Source: an uncultured Myxococcales bacterium (GTDB taxonomy: Bacteria > Myxococcota_A > UBA9042 > CAIXZC01). From it: a stretch of DNA of 64,000 bases. Position numbers and translations under genes: made by a program. Below the pieces are notes generated by a model. It searched no databases, had not been told where the DNA came from, and saw only the letters and a program-made list of their open reading frames with translations. The stretch covers positions 62,001 to 126,000 of the forward strand of contig CAITUV010000032.1 in assembly GCA_903895725.1 (NCBI GenBank). The letters are read 5' to 3'. Each line of letters starts with the position of its first letter. Position 1 is the stretch's first letter. Positions 16,358 to 25,368 of the stretch are shown here, piece after piece.

Positions 16358-17521
16358 ATGAATCACCGGGTGCAAAGTCTCCTCATCCTGGCTGCGCTGG
16401 CCGTCGCTCAAGCCGCCTGTGGCGGCGACGAGGGCACGGAATCTCCCTCGGACGCGGCATCTGCCGATCAAACTGATACTGCGGCCCCCTCCGACGTGCT
16501 GGCTGGGGATGCCTCTCCTTCCGACATGGCGGCCGAGACGTCCGGTCCACCGGAGCCGCCTGCGCCGGCCGACCCCCTCCCGGTGCCCGAGGCCGGGACC
16601 TACGTGTTCAGCGACGGGACCAACAAGCTGACGCTGGCTTACAACGACGACACGGTGTTCCTCCTCGAGTCCTCGTTCGGCTGCATCGGTGCCAACGGCT
16701 GCAAGGTGCGCCAGGAGTTCCTTCCGCTCACCTGCAACAAGGCTTTCGAGAAGGGCTATTCCGCCCCTCTCGTGAACGGCACGTTCACCATCCAGGGCAT
16801 CAAGGAGACCGACACGCTGCACGGGGCCGTCTCTTCCTCCCAGGGATTCAAGCTGCTCTACCTGCTCACCCCCAAGGTCACCTGCTGCACCGACTGGTTC
16901 GAGGCCACCGCTGCCTGGACCAAGAAGGACGATTGCTCCGGTTTCGCCACCCCCGATTGCGACCCCTACACCGATGCCAACTGCCAGGAAGGGATGAACT
17001 GCATCTTCGGGGCCAACGACAAGCCGGTCTGCATGGTGGCCGGCGAAGTCGCCCATGGCGGCAAGTGCGGAACCCAGGGCAACTGTGCGGATGGCGTCTG
17101 CATGAGCCTTGCCAGCGATACCGCCCAGCACTGCTACAAGTACTGCAAGTCCGATTCGAGCTGCGGCTACGGGATGCAGTGCCTCGAAATCACCGACAAG
17201 CAGTGGAAGATCTGCAGCCTTCCGCCCGACCAGTTCGAAAGCTGCAACCTGCTCGAGCAGAACTGCACCAAGGCGGGAGAGGCCTGCTACTGGACTTCGA
17301 GCACGATCAACAAGCCGGTCTGCCTGCCGGCCGGAGAGGGGCAGAAAGGAGACCCGTGCACGGATTCCACTCAGTGCGCCAAGGGGCTCGACTGCATCGC
17401 GGGAAAGAAATGCCTCAAGCTCTGCAACACCACCGAGGGGCAGGAACCCAAGTGCGACTCGGTGTTTACCGGCTGCTCGGCCCTGTACGGACCGCAGAAT
17501 GCAGGGTATTGTGGAGACTGA
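16358..17521 (+). CDS. Cys-rich lipoprotein
   Basis: 387 residues. ATG 16358 is chosen (GGGAGG 9 bases upstream) rather than 16349, which touches the ribosome-binding site. The N-terminus ends AQAAC (lipid Cys about 21), followed by a Ser/Asp/Ala linker. A compact domain (about residues 75-195, YVFSDGTNKLTLAYNDDTVF) precedes a Cys-rich half (about 200-387). That half contains EEF-like spaced cysteines: CGTQGNCADGVCMSL, CKSDSSCGYGMQCL and CTDSTQCAKGLDCIAGKKC. No catalytic motif. Probably surface-exposed. Confidence 0.8.
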   Translation: MNHRVQSLLILAALAVAQAACGGDEGTESPSDAASADQTDTAAPSDVLAGDASPSDMAAETSGPPEPPAPADPLPVPEAGTYVFSDGTNKLTLAYNDDTVFLLESSFGCIGANGCKVRQEFLPLTCNKAFEKGYSAPLVNGTFTIQGIKETDTLHGAVSSSQGFKLLYLLTPKVTCCTDWFEATAAWTKKDDCSGFATPDCDPYTDANCQEGMNCIFGANDKPVCMVAGEVAHGGKCGTQGNCADGVCMSLASDTAQHCYKYCKSDSSCGYGMQCLEITDKQWKICSLPPDQFESCNLLEQNCTKAGEACYWTSSTINKPVCLPAGEGQKGDPCTDSTQCAKGLDCIAGKKCLKLCNTTEGQEPKCDSVFTGCSALYGPQNAGYCGD

Positions 17522-17578
17522 GCGGAGGCTAGCGGACCGAGCCCACGGTTCGCGCCGGTCGTCCCGAGGGTGGTGACC

Positions 17579-20218
17579 ATGAGAAAGTCTTTCGCACTGG
17601 CTTCATTCGTCCTGTTGGCAGCCTGTTCGTCGGGTGGCACCCCGGCGGCGTCGGACGCGGACGGCTTCTCCGGTCTCAATCTGACCGACAAGAAGACCCC
17701 GCCACCTTCCGATGATGCGGCCCAAGAGGCCTTCATCATCGCCGACGTCCCCGCCGCGCCGGATGTTGAAGTGATCGATGCCGCACCGGAGCTCACGCCG
17801 GATCTCCCGGCCGCACCGGAGGTGGAAGACAAGGACGAGTCAGCTCCTCCAGACGTCCCGAAGCCCCCTCTCGATACCGACGGTGACGGCCTATCCGACG
17901 CGCAAGAGAAGGAGCTGGGGACGGACCCGAAGTCGAAGGACTCCGACAAGGACGGGCTCGACGACTGGACCGAAGTCAACAACGGCAGCAATCCGCTCAA
18001 GCAGGACTCGGACTACGACGGGCTCACCGACAAGCAGGAGCTCGAATGGGGTACCGATCCCAACAACCCCGATTCGGATTTCGATGGTCTCAAGGATGGC
18101 AAGGAGGTCCAGCTCGGCACTCACCCGCTGACGCAGGATACCGATGCGGACGGTCTCAAGGACGGTGACGAGGTCACCGCGGGTGCCAACCCGTTGAAGC
18201 CCGACACTGACGGTGACGGCCTCTCCGACCTCGAAGAAGTCACTCTGTTCAAGACCGATCCGACCCTTGCCGATACCGACGGCGACGGCCTCACCGACGG
18301 ATACGAAGTCGAGCACAATCTTCCCCCTCTCAATCCCGATACCGACGGCGATGGTCTCAAGGACGGGGAGGAAGTGAACACCTGGGGGACCGACCCTTTC
18401 AATTCGGACTCGGACAAGGACACGCTGACCGACGGCAACGAGGTCCAGCTCGGAACCGACCCGCTCGTGCTCGATTCCGACGGAGACGGGGCGGACGACG
18501 GGGCGGAAGTCACGCTCGGCTTTGACCCGGCCAATCCAGATTCCGATGGAGACGGCGTTCCGGACGGCCAGGAAGCGCTCTTCACGACGTGCGGCCAGTT
18601 CAACCTCATCTATCCGCAGTATCTCGACAGCGGGCTGGCGGGATTCACGCTTGCGATCCAGCCCACGGCCACCGTAACCAAGCTCAGCCTGGCCGATCCG
18701 CTGGCAGCCGCCGCGGTCATGGACCATTCTGCGGACGGACTGGAGGTCGCGGCGTTCATGCTCTCCTACGTTCCGCAGGACGGACAGACCGATGTGGACG
18801 TCCTCTCCACTCAGGTCACCGCCAGCCTGGCCAACCTCTGCGGCACCACCAAGGTCCGCTCGTCCGGCTACAAGGTGAAGAGCTGGGACGACCAGTTCGA
18901 CCTCAAGGTCATGGTCGTGCTCGACGTCGTATGCTCCGGCGGCGGCTGGAACGTGGCCACGCTCCGCAACCAGGCACTCTCAGTCCTGTCGGGCACGCCG
19001 CTGGCCGATCTCGCCGATCTTCCCCCGCCCTTTGGCAATGATGGCACCGAGTTCGTCGTCAGCTACCTGGTCGAGAGCCGCGAGATGGGCCGGCTCATCC
19101 TCGTCGGTGCAGTCTCCCCCAGGAGCCGCTTCGACGACCTGGCGGACCCCACCCGGCTCGAGGTCAACGACTTCGTCAACGGCTCCAACCTGGCCAACTA
19201 CCTCAACGGAACTTCGGACGACTGCACGCCGTTCGAAGGCAAGACCGCCAAGGCCGACTTCATCTGGTCCGTCGACAACTCCGGCTCCATGGACAACGAC
19301 AAGGCCACGGTTGCGGCCAACGTCCCCAAGTTCACCCAGCTCCTCGCCAACGCCGGCGTCGACTACCGCCTGGCCGTCACCTACCAGGGCTGCTCCGACA
19401 TGGACGGTGCGGGCGCCAACGGCCTCTCCGCCGAGCTGGCCAACATCATCGTCACCAACGAGATCGCCAACAACAAGAGCATCTGCAACTCCACGACCTC
19501 CGGGACGCTCATCAACGGCAACCTGTGCGGCGGCAAGTTCACCACGAACCTTGCCGAGTTCCAGAACTGCGTGCTGGCCAACGTAAGCGGTACCGGAAGC
19601 GAGTACACTCTCTCCACCGGCATGATGGCCATCGACCGCAGCCTCCCCCGCAAGGACAACACCAGCAACAAGCTGAGGACCGATGCCTCCACCATCCTCG
19701 TGGTGCTGACCGACGAGCACGAGCAGGCGTTCGAGACCGAGCTGTCCTGGATGAAGAACAACACGCCCACGGACCCGGCCCAGATCGAGCAGCTCAAGAA
19801 GGTCACTGATCCGTACATCGCCTGGCTCAAGAAGCCGGAGGTCAATGCCATCGTCTTCGGGCTCATCGTCCTGCCCGACATGGGGGTCGGTGAAGCGGCC
19901 GTGGGCATCTATCGAGTCGTCAATGAGACGGGCGGCACTTCGGGCCACCTGCCTGCGGGGGATCTGTCCGCCACGCTCCAGGAGATCATCGGTGCGGCCA
20001 TCGGTTACTCCTCCATCGCCAAGTTCGAGCACGTCCCCATCTCCATGACGATCCAGATCTCCATCGCCAAGGCCGGACAGCCGGCCAAGAAGATCCCCCG
20101 CTCCCGCACCGACGGCTTCGAATACGACTCCCTCTCCAACGGCCTCGTGTTCCACGGCAGCTACGTGCCCAAGTCCGGGGATGAGCTGGCCGTGTCGTAC
20201 ATTTATTGGCTGAAGTAG
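17579..20218 (+). CDS. TSP3-repeat plus von Willebrand factor A lipoprotein
   Basis: 879 residues. ATG 17579 follows GAGGGTGGTG, and the lipobox LLAAC is at about residue 17. Acidic linker to about residue 97. Then eleven thrombospondin type 3-like, calcium-binding repeats of about 22 residues (about 99-341; consensus DTDGDGLxDGxEVxLGTDPxxP). A beta-rich spacer is followed by a von Willebrand A domain (about 557-790) whose MIDAS motif DNSGSM (DxSxS) is intact. The combination predicts a metal-dependent adhesin at the cell surface. The C-terminal about 60 residues ([21 protein letters not shown]) are a separate beta module seen with such VWA proteins. Confidence 0.9.
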   Translation: MRKSFALASFVLLAACSSGGTPAASDADGFSGLNLTDKKTPPPSDDAAQEAFIIADVPAAPDVEVIDAAPELTPDLPAAPEVEDKDESAPPDVPKPPLDTDGDGLSDAQEKELGTDPKSKDSDKDGLDDWTEVNNGSNPLKQDSDYDGLTDKQELEWGTDPNNPDSDFDGLKDGKEVQLGTHPLTQDTDADGLKDGDEVTAGANPLKPDTDGDGLSDLEEVTLFKTDPTLADTDGDGLTDGYEVEHNLPPLNPDTDGDGLKDGEEVNTWGTDPFNSDSDKDTLTDGNEVQLGTDPLVLDSDGDGADDGAEVTLGFDPANPDSDGDGVPDGQEALFTTCGQFNLIYPQYLDSGLAGFTLAIQPTATVTKLSLADPLAAAAVMDHSADGLEVAAFMLSYVPQDGQTDVDVLSTQVTASLANLCGTTKVRSSGYKVKSWDDQFDLKVMVVLDVVCSGGGWNVATLRNQALSVLSGTPLADLADLPPPFGNDGTEFVVSYLVESREMGRLILVGAVSPRSRFDDLADPTRLEVNDFVNGSNLANYLNGTSDDCTPFEGKTAKADFIWSVDNSGSMDNDKATVAANVPKFTQLLANAGVDYRLAVTYQGCSDMDGAGANGLSAELANIIVTNEIANNKSICNSTTSGTLINGNLCGGKFTTNLAEFQNCVLANVSGTGSEYTLSTGMMAIDRSLPRKDNTSNKLRTDASTILVVLTDEHEQAFETELSWMKNNTPTDPAQIEQLKKVTDPYIAWLKKPEVNAIVFGLIVLPDMGVGEAAVGIYRVVNETGGTSGHLPAGDLSATLQEIIGAAIGYSSIAKFEHVPISMTIQISIAKAGQPAKKIPRSRTDGFEYDSLSNGLVFHGSYVPKSGDELAVSYIYWLK

Positions 20219-20241
20219 ATCCCCCCACCTCTGCCTCCCCC

Positions 20242-20269
20242 TTGCTTTCCACCCGTCCCCGCCTATAAT
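20242..20269 (+). promoter_or_regulatory. Promoter of tRNA-Pro
   Basis: TTGCTT (20242-20247), 16-base spacer, perfect TATAAT (20264-20269), 18 bases before the mature tRNA 5' end. Confidence 0.75.
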
Positions 20270-20287
20270 CACGCCCGTTTGTTTCGG

Positions 20288-20361
20288 CGGGGCGTAGCGC
20301 AGCCTGGTAGCGCGCCAGTTTTGGGTACTGGATGTCGCCGGTTCGAATCCGGCCGCCCCGA
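20288..20361 (+). tRNA. tRNA-Pro (anticodon TGG)
   Basis: A 74-base cloverleaf can be folded by hand: acceptor stem CGGGGCG/CGCCCCG, D arm GCGC...GCGC, anticodon stem CCAGT/ACTGG with loop TTTGGGT, and T arm GCCGG-TTCGAAT-CCGGC. The discriminator is A. CCA is not encoded. A short T-run follows. Confidence 0.95.
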
Positions 20362-20401
20362 TCTTTTTGTGACGCCTCGGGCGACCGCGCCCACGGGCGG
20401 G

Positions 20402-20521
20402 GCCGAGGCAAGGCAGCGAATCGGGCTTCGCCCCCGAGCCGTGGGAACGGCGTCCGACACCCGCGGACGGTGCCGAGGCAAGGCAGCAGATCGGGCTTCG
20501 CCCCCGAACCGTGGGAGCGGC
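20402..20521. repeat. 70-bp-period tandem repeat with internal hairpin
   Basis: A 50-base segment at 20402-20451 recurs at 20472-20521 with four differences. Each copy contains TCGGG-loop-CCCGA, able to form a small hairpin. It lies between tRNA-Pro and the nitroreductase gene and is REP-like. Confidence 0.85.
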
Positions 20522-20542
20522 CGCATTCACGGAGATGAAACC

Positions 20543-21112
20543 ATGTCCGACGTGCTGAAGGCGATCCTGGAGAGACGGAGCATCCGGAGGTACCGGTCGG
20601 ACCCGGTCTCCGACGCGGATCTCGCTGCCCTGATCGAGGCCATCCGCTGGTCCCCGTCCTGGGCCAACACCCAGTGCTGGGACGTGATCGTGGTGCGGGA
20701 CGCTGAGCGCAGGAAGGCGCTCCAGGCAGCGGTCGGAAGCAACCCGGCGTTCGATGCCATGGTCGATGCGCCCGTCGTGCTCGTCCTGTGCGGACGGAAG
20801 GGCCGGGCGGGATTCAAGAAAGGGGAAGCATCGACCCGGTACGGCGATTGGATGATGTACGACCTCGGGATCGCGAACCAGAGTCTCTGCCTGGCCGCAC
20901 ACTCGCTCGGGCTTGGGACCGTGATCGTGGGCAAGTTCGACCATGCAGCGGTGGAGAGACTCCTCAAGGTTCCGGACACCCACCAGGTGGTCACGATGAT
21001 ACCGGTCGGACATGCGGCCCAGCCCTCCGCCGCTCCCCCGCGCAAGCCGGCTGAGGAGTTCGCACACGAGGAGTTGTTCGGCGGCTCGTGGATGGGCGTG
21101 GACAAGCTCTGA
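20543..21112 (+). CDS. Nitroreductase-family FMN oxidoreductase
   Basis: 189 residues. ATG 20543 has GGAG 8 bases upstream. The fold is recognised by the N-terminal ILERRSIRRYRSDPVS, the FMN-contact region IRWSPSWANTQCWDVIVV, the helix DLGIANQSLCLAAHSLGLGTVIVG and the C-terminal VVTMIPVGHAA. Such enzymes are soluble NAD(P)H-dependent flavoproteins. The Cys in NTQCW replaces the more usual Pro/Gln context. Substrate cannot be told. The next gene, fni, follows after 61 bases. Confidence 0.9.
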   Translation: MSDVLKAILERRSIRRYRSDPVSDADLAALIEAIRWSPSWANTQCWDVIVVRDAERRKALQAAVGSNPAFDAMVDAPVVLVLCGRKGRAGFKKGEASTRYGDWMMYDLGIANQSLCLAAHSLGLGTVIVGKFDHAAVERLLKVPDTHQVVTMIPVGHAAQPSAAPPRKPAEEFAHEELFGGSWMGVDKL

Positions 21113-21173
21113 GCATCGCCTGGAGAAGAAGGACGACACGCGGGGCTGATCCCCCTGCAGGAGAGACATCACG

Positions 21174-22217
21174 GTGGATCCGACCGACATCCGCACCCGC
21201 AAGCAGACGCATCTCGACCTTTGCATGAGCGAGGATGTGGAGTCGGACGACCCGGGGTTCCTCCGGTTCCGCCTGATACCCGAATCGCTCCCGGAGCTCG
21301 CCCCTGAGAACATCGATACCTCGGCCACCTTCCTGGGCCGTCGGCTCAGCCTGCCCTTCATCATCGGCGCAATGACCGGCGGTGCCGGTGGAAATCCTCC
21401 CCTCAATCACATTCTGGCGCGGGCCGCGGCGCGCGCGGGTGTTGCCCTGGCGCTGGGCTCCATGCGTGCGGCCATCGAGGTTCCCGAGCTGCTCGACGAG
21501 TTCGACGTGCGGGCGATTGCACCGGACGTTCCGCTACTCGGGAATGTGTCGGCCTGGCAGCTCCGGGACGACTCGTTCCGCTCCAGGACCGTCGAGACCG
21601 CCCGCAGACTCGAGCTCGACGGCATGTTCGTCCACGTCAACGCCGGCCAGGAGCTGGTCCAGCCCGAGGGGGAACGCACCTTCATCGGAGCGCTCGATGC
21701 CATCACGCGCTTTGCTGCCGCCTATCCCGGCCCCGTCCTGCTGAAAGAAGTCGGACTCGGGCTCTCGACGCGCCATCTTGCACGCCTGCTGGACGGAGGC
21801 GTCATCGGTCTCGATGTGGCTGGACGAGGGGGAACCGACTTCGTCCGGGTCGAAGCGCTGCGCTCGGAAGACCCCGATGCTCAATCGCTGGCCTCGGCAC
21901 TGGAATCCGTCGGCCTCCCCACCGCCCACGCCCTCCAGCGCCTGAACGAGGAGCTGGAAGGCCACACGACGGGCCGCCGGCGACGCCCCCTCGTCATCGC
22001 GTCGGGTGGCATACGCACCGCCTCGGACATGGCGGTCGCCCTGGCCCTCGGAGCCGACCTCGTTTCCGCCGCACGCCCCATCCTCCTCGCTTCGCAGCGG
22101 GGCGAGGATGGCATCGTGGACTGGCTCGACGCACGCCGGAGGGAACTGGCCTCCCTGTGCCTTCTGTGCGGCTGTAGGACCCCCGCCGAGCTCAAAGGCA
22201 GGGCCGTGGGGTTGTAG
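21174..22217 (+). CDS. fni: Isopentenyl-diphosphate delta-isomerase, type 2 (FMN-dependent)
   Basis: 347 residues starting at GTG 21174 with AGGAGAG upstream. Diagnostic blocks are RKQTHLDLCMSEDV at the N-terminus, LPFIIGAMTGG, the glycine-rich barrel strand GMFVHVNAGQELVQPEG, KEVGLGLS, VAGRGGTDF and IASGGIRTASDMAVALALGAD. It interconverts IPP and DMAPP with reduced FMN and Mg2+. The enzyme commonly serves isoprenoid supply in myxobacteria and other bacteria. The usual lysine-containing substrate motifs are present. The gene is followed by a repeat-filled gap. Confidence 0.93.
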   Translation: MDPTDIRTRKQTHLDLCMSEDVESDDPGFLRFRLIPESLPELAPENIDTSATFLGRRLSLPFIIGAMTGGAGGNPPLNHILARAAARAGVALALGSMRAAIEVPELLDEFDVRAIAPDVPLLGNVSAWQLRDDSFRSRTVETARRLELDGMFVHVNAGQELVQPEGERTFIGALDAITRFAAAYPGPVLLKEVGLGLSTRHLARLLDGGVIGLDVAGRGGTDFVRVEALRSEDPDAQSLASALESVGLPTAHALQRLNEELEGHTTGRRRRPLVIASGGIRTASDMAVALALGADLVSAARPILLASQRGEDGIVDWLDARRRELASLCLLCGCRTPAELKGRAVGL

Positions 22218-22256
22218 ACGGGGTCGGCGGCGGCGGCGGCGGCGGGGAAAAGACAT

Positions 22257-22297
22257 GGGACGAATAGGACAGATGGGACGAATAGGACGAATAGGAC
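22257..22297. repeat. 9-bp tandem array, forward orientation
   Basis: Four and a half units of (A/G)GGACGAAT. It is the same family as the rqcH array and is inverted relative to the array 160 bp downstream. Confidence 0.85.
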
Positions 22298-22353
22298 CCG
22301 CCGCCGCCCCCGAGGAGGAACGGCCTCTATCGCGGGATTGGTTGCCTAGCATG

Positions 22354-22412
22354 AACAGCCGACTAGCCCCATCGGCCGTTGGACTTCAACAGCCGACTAG
22401 CCCCATCGGCCG
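22354..22412. repeat. 25-bp direct repeat, period 34
   Basis: The word beginning AACAGCCGACTAGCCCC is found identically at 22354-22378 and 22388-22412. Confidence 0.85.
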
Positions 22413-22460
22413 CTAGTCAAACCCACTCCAGCGTTCCGCGCCGCTCCCTATGCCTTCCAT

Positions 22461-22512
22461 TCGTCCTATGTGTCCTATCCGTCCTATATGTCCTATGTCC
22501 TCTGCGTCCTAT
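22461..22512. repeat. 9-bp tandem array, reverse orientation
   Basis: Units of NNGTCCTAT (reverse complement ATAGGACNN), five to six copies, some imperfect. With the forward array it could pair into a long hairpin. Confidence 0.8.
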
Positions 22513-22568
22513 AGCCTTTCCCCCCACTGTCCAGTACAATGGCACCGGACGGAAACGGGGGTGGCATC

Positions 22569-24014
22569 ATGGTTCGAACGGACTGTGGGCTGGGAACCGG
22601 CTGGCGAGCGGCAATCGTTGCGCTCCTGCTGCTATCGGCGTGTTCGGGCAAGGACGCTGCGGACGTGACGGAGTCGGCGGACCTTGGAGCGAACGAGACG
22701 CAGGACCAGACGACTGTGCCCGACGCGCCGTTCATGGACGGCACGTTGACCGATGCACCGCCGGCCGACGCGCCCCCGGCCGATGTGCCGCCGGTAGATG
22801 TGCCACCGCAGGACGTCCCGCCAGCCGATCTACCGCCGGAGGATGTGCCGCCGGCCGATGCTCCACCAGCCGATGTGCCGCCCGAAGATGTGCCGCCGGC
22901 TGATGTGCCGCCGGAGGACCTTCCCCCCTGCGAGTTCCCGCCATTCCCGTCCGACTGCTCGCTGGTTTCCGAGTTCCAGTGCGGCTTCATGGCCAAATGC
23001 GAGGCCGGGGCCCTGATCGCCGACTGGCACCATCACTACTTCTGCAGCCAAGAGGAGACGATCATCGACTACAACTGCTCTTACTCCTGCCCGCACGGTT
23101 GCCAGGAAGGGGAGATCATGGACTGGCCGCAGAACGGTCAGCTCCTCGTCGATTCCTGGTGCAGTCAGTGCTCGGGACCGGCGGACTGCGATGGGCTCGC
23201 GCACGACCCGTGCGAAGGAAGCTGGACCTGCCAGGCAGGCCAGTGCGATTGGGTCTGCGGCCCCGGCTGCGTTCCCGAGGGCGAGTCGGCGCCGGTCGTG
23301 CCGGGAGCCCCGGAATGCTGCAAGGGGCTCGCCAAGATCCCGTGTGACAAGCCGGACGCTGACGGCAATTGCCAGCTCTGTACGGGGGCCTCGGTCTGCG
23401 CCGCGTGCGGGGACGGCACCTGCGGGAAGGGAGAGAACCAGTGCAACTGTCCCAAGGACTGCCAGGGGGCCTGCCTCGGCCTCGGTCAGGGCTTCATCGA
23501 CTTCGATACCGAAGGCAAGTGCTGCCCCGGGCTGACGCCGAAATTCGACTGTGACCTGCAGCCCGACGGCTGTCTCTGCAAGAAGTGTCCCTGCAACATC
23601 TGTGTCCCCTGCGGAGACGGGGTCTGTGGGCCGTTCGAGCACCAGTGCAATTGTCCCGAAGACTGTCCGACCACCGAGAAGTGCGTTGCAACCACGCAGA
23701 CCGAGTGCCTCGGCGAGATGCCGGAGCCTTCCAACGGCACGCTGGAGGTTGCCGTCATGGGCAACAATCTCCATGTGGCGCATCTGGGCATGGTGATGAA
23801 CTGCTGCGCCAAGGTCGAAATCTGCTTCGAGCCTTTCGTCGGTACCGTTGCCGTGGCCGAGAAGCTGGTGCAGCCGTATGCCCCGTGCTTCTGTACCTGC
23901 AAGTTCGACATCGAGGCCACGCTGCCGGGAATCAAGAGTGGGAGCTACTCGCTGACCCTCTTCAACGAGGAGATGGGGCAGACGCTCTTCACCCAGGATG
24001 TGATCATCCCGTAG
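22569..24014 (+). CDS. Lipoprotein with DVPP pentapeptide repeats and Cys-rich domain
   Basis: 481 residues. ATG 22569 has GGGGGTGG upstream; the ATG at 22539 lacks a site. Lipobox LLLSAC (Cys about 22). Residues about 61-120 are some twelve tandem pentapeptides of the form xDVPP (ADAPP, EDVPP, ADLPP), probably a stiff cell-surface spacer. After it comes a Cys-rich region with two copies of CGDGxCGxxExQCNCPxDC (about residues 278 and 350) and CSQCSGPADCDG-type clusters. It ends in a beta-rich domain of about 110 residues (NGTLEVAVMGNNLHVAHLG). No enzymatic motif. Confidence 0.85.
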   Translation: MVRTDCGLGTGWRAAIVALLLLSACSGKDAADVTESADLGANETQDQTTVPDAPFMDGTLTDAPPADAPPADVPPVDVPPQDVPPADLPPEDVPPADAPPADVPPEDVPPADVPPEDLPPCEFPPFPSDCSLVSEFQCGFMAKCEAGALIADWHHHYFCSQEETIIDYNCSYSCPHGCQEGEIMDWPQNGQLLVDSWCSQCSGPADCDGLAHDPCEGSWTCQAGQCDWVCGPGCVPEGESAPVVPGAPECCKGLAKIPCDKPDADGNCQLCTGASVCAACGDGTCGKGENQCNCPKDCQGACLGLGQGFIDFDTEGKCCPGLTPKFDCDLQPDGCLCKKCPCNICVPCGDGVCGPFEHQCNCPEDCPTTEKCVATTQTECLGEMPEPSNGTLEVAVMGNNLHVAHLGMVMNCCAKVEICFEPFVGTVAVAEKLVQPYAPCFCTCKFDIEATLPGIKSGSYSLTLFNEEMGQTLFTQDVIIP

Positions 24015-24034
24015 AAGCATCCCTCAGCCTGCGC

Positions 24035-24063
24035 TTGATTCGCCCCTTCCCGGTTGCTAGACT
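24035..24063 (+). promoter_or_regulatory. Promoter of the porin gene
   Basis: TTGATT (24035-24040), 17-base spacer, TAGACT (24058-24063), 42 bases before the start at 24106. Confidence 0.6.
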
Positions 24064-24105
24064 GCGCCCCGTGAAAACTCTTTCCGTTCAAGGAGACAAG
24101 AGGCC

Positions 24106-25359
24106 ATGACACGGACTGCATCGGTTGCCGCTTTCACCGCTGCCTGCGTACTCGGCATCGCTTACACCCTTCCCGCTCGGGCCGAGGACTCAGGTTCTAC
24201 GGCTGGAGAGGAGCAGAATCCAACTCAAGCAGTGGAATCCCCGCTCAAGGCGCTCAAGGACGGCCTTGTCTCGATGGAGAAGGGGCCGTTCTCTGCGGCT
24301 CTGCATGCCCGCATCCAGGGATGGGGCGGCTGGGTGGGCGAGGACTCGAACCTCGAGAACGGGGACCGCATGCAGGAGCCGGGCTTCCGACTGAGAAGGG
24401 CCCGTATTGGCGTCGATGGCTCGTTCTTCAAGGAGTTCACGTTCGAGCTCGAGCTGGACGTGTTCGACCAGGAACGGGCGGGGGGCCCGCTCTACTCGGC
24501 CTGGATCGACTGGACGCCCCTTCACTACATCGGAGCGACCCTGGGCGTGCAGAAATTCCCGGTCCTGCGCTCGATGATGTTCTCGTCGTCCTTCCTGCCG
24601 CACCTCGACCGGCCTCTCGGGGCGTTCGCCATGGCCCCGGAGAATGCCATGGGGCTCGTGCTGCACTCGAGCCCGTGGAAGGACCATTCCAACATCATGA
24701 TCGGCCTGTTCAACGGACTACGCCGGACCGACAACTTCTACGACGGCTACGAGGGAGTCGGCAGCTCGCTGGGCAACCGGTTCGACGGGCTGTCCGCAGT
24801 CGCCCGCTTCGACCTCGAGCCTCTGGCGCCCATCGGCAAGGGAATCGCGGATCCGTGCAAGTGCCCCAAGTTCCGGCTCGGACTGGGAGCAGGAGGCTTC
24901 CTCAACGGAACCGGTGCGTTCCAGGATGGCGGCACCTCGGTGTTCTCCTTCCTCGACGGCGGCTCGATTGCCACTCGCGGGGTCTCCGGCTACCTCCATC
25001 TGAAGACCCACGGATTCCATCTCTTTGGCGAGTACGCTCACGAGTGGGTCGATGCCCTCAAGCAGCCCACGCTGCCCACCGATCAGAACTTCGACATCGA
25101 GCGGATGGCGTTCAACAGCTCGTTGGGCTACGTCATTCTCAAGGATCGCCTGGGCATCGCCCTGCGCTCCGAGCTGATTGACGACAACGTGGCAAACACG
25201 GACCTGGGGGCCGAGCTGCTCGTCGGCGGCACCGTGACCTGGTACGTGGCCGGTGACTTCCTCAAGGCGCAGCTCGAATACATGCACCGCATGGAGCTGG
25301 GGAACGAAGCGACACTCGGCAACGACCATGTGCTGGGCGGCGTGCAGCTCATGTTCTAG
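24106..25359 (+). CDS. OprP/OprO-like (phosphate-selective type) outer-membrane porin
   Basis: 417 residues, with AGGAGA before the ATG and a signal peptide ending PARA. The mature part alternates amphipathic strands typical of the OprO/OprP family. Landmarks are FRLRRARIGVDGSFFKEFTFELELDVF (first strands), the loop with LGVQKFPVLRSMMFSSSFLPHLDRP and the C-terminal strand ending in Phe (GGVQLMF), an outer-membrane insertion signature. Family members are trimeric porins for phosphate or polyphosphate, though selectivity cannot be read here. It lies 9 bases before a secreted metallohydrolase gene, suggesting joint action on an outside substrate. Confidence 0.85.
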   Translation: MTRTASVAAFTAACVLGIAYTLPARAEDSGSTAGEEQNPTQAVESPLKALKDGLVSMEKGPFSAALHARIQGWGGWVGEDSNLENGDRMQEPGFRLRRARIGVDGSFFKEFTFELELDVFDQERAGGPLYSAWIDWTPLHYIGATLGVQKFPVLRSMMFSSSFLPHLDRPLGAFAMAPENAMGLVLHSSPWKDHSNIMIGLFNGLRRTDNFYDGYEGVGSSLGNRFDGLSAVARFDLEPLAPIGKGIADPCKCPKFRLGLGAGGFLNGTGAFQDGGTSVFSFLDGGSIATRGVSGYLHLKTHGFHLFGEYAHEWVDALKQPTLPTDQNFDIERMAFNSSLGYVILKDRLGIALRSELIDDNVANTDLGAELLVGGTVTWYVAGDFLKAQLEYMHRMELGNEATLGNDHVLGGVQLMF

Positions 25360-25368
25360 GAGGCGGCC

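Larger units (their letters stand above)
22218..22568. other. 351-bp gene-free, repeat-rich region
   Basis: It contains a (GGC)n run near 22224, a 9-bp-unit array (22257-22297), a 25-bp direct repeat (22354-22378 and 22388-22412) and a second 9-bp-unit array in the opposite orientation (22461-22512). A weak TACAAT at 22535-22540 may serve as -10 for the next gene. No credible ORF. Confidence 0.8.

Noticed and set aside
18980..21406. A long minus-strand open frame running across the VWA gene, the tRNA and the nitroreductase
   Set aside because: It crosses a tRNA gene and three clear plus-strand features; no protein family motif.
22749..22928. Regular short repeats that could suggest a CRISPR array
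   Set aside because: The unit is 15 bp with no spacers and is in frame as pentapeptides in a lipoprotein; no cas genes in the window.
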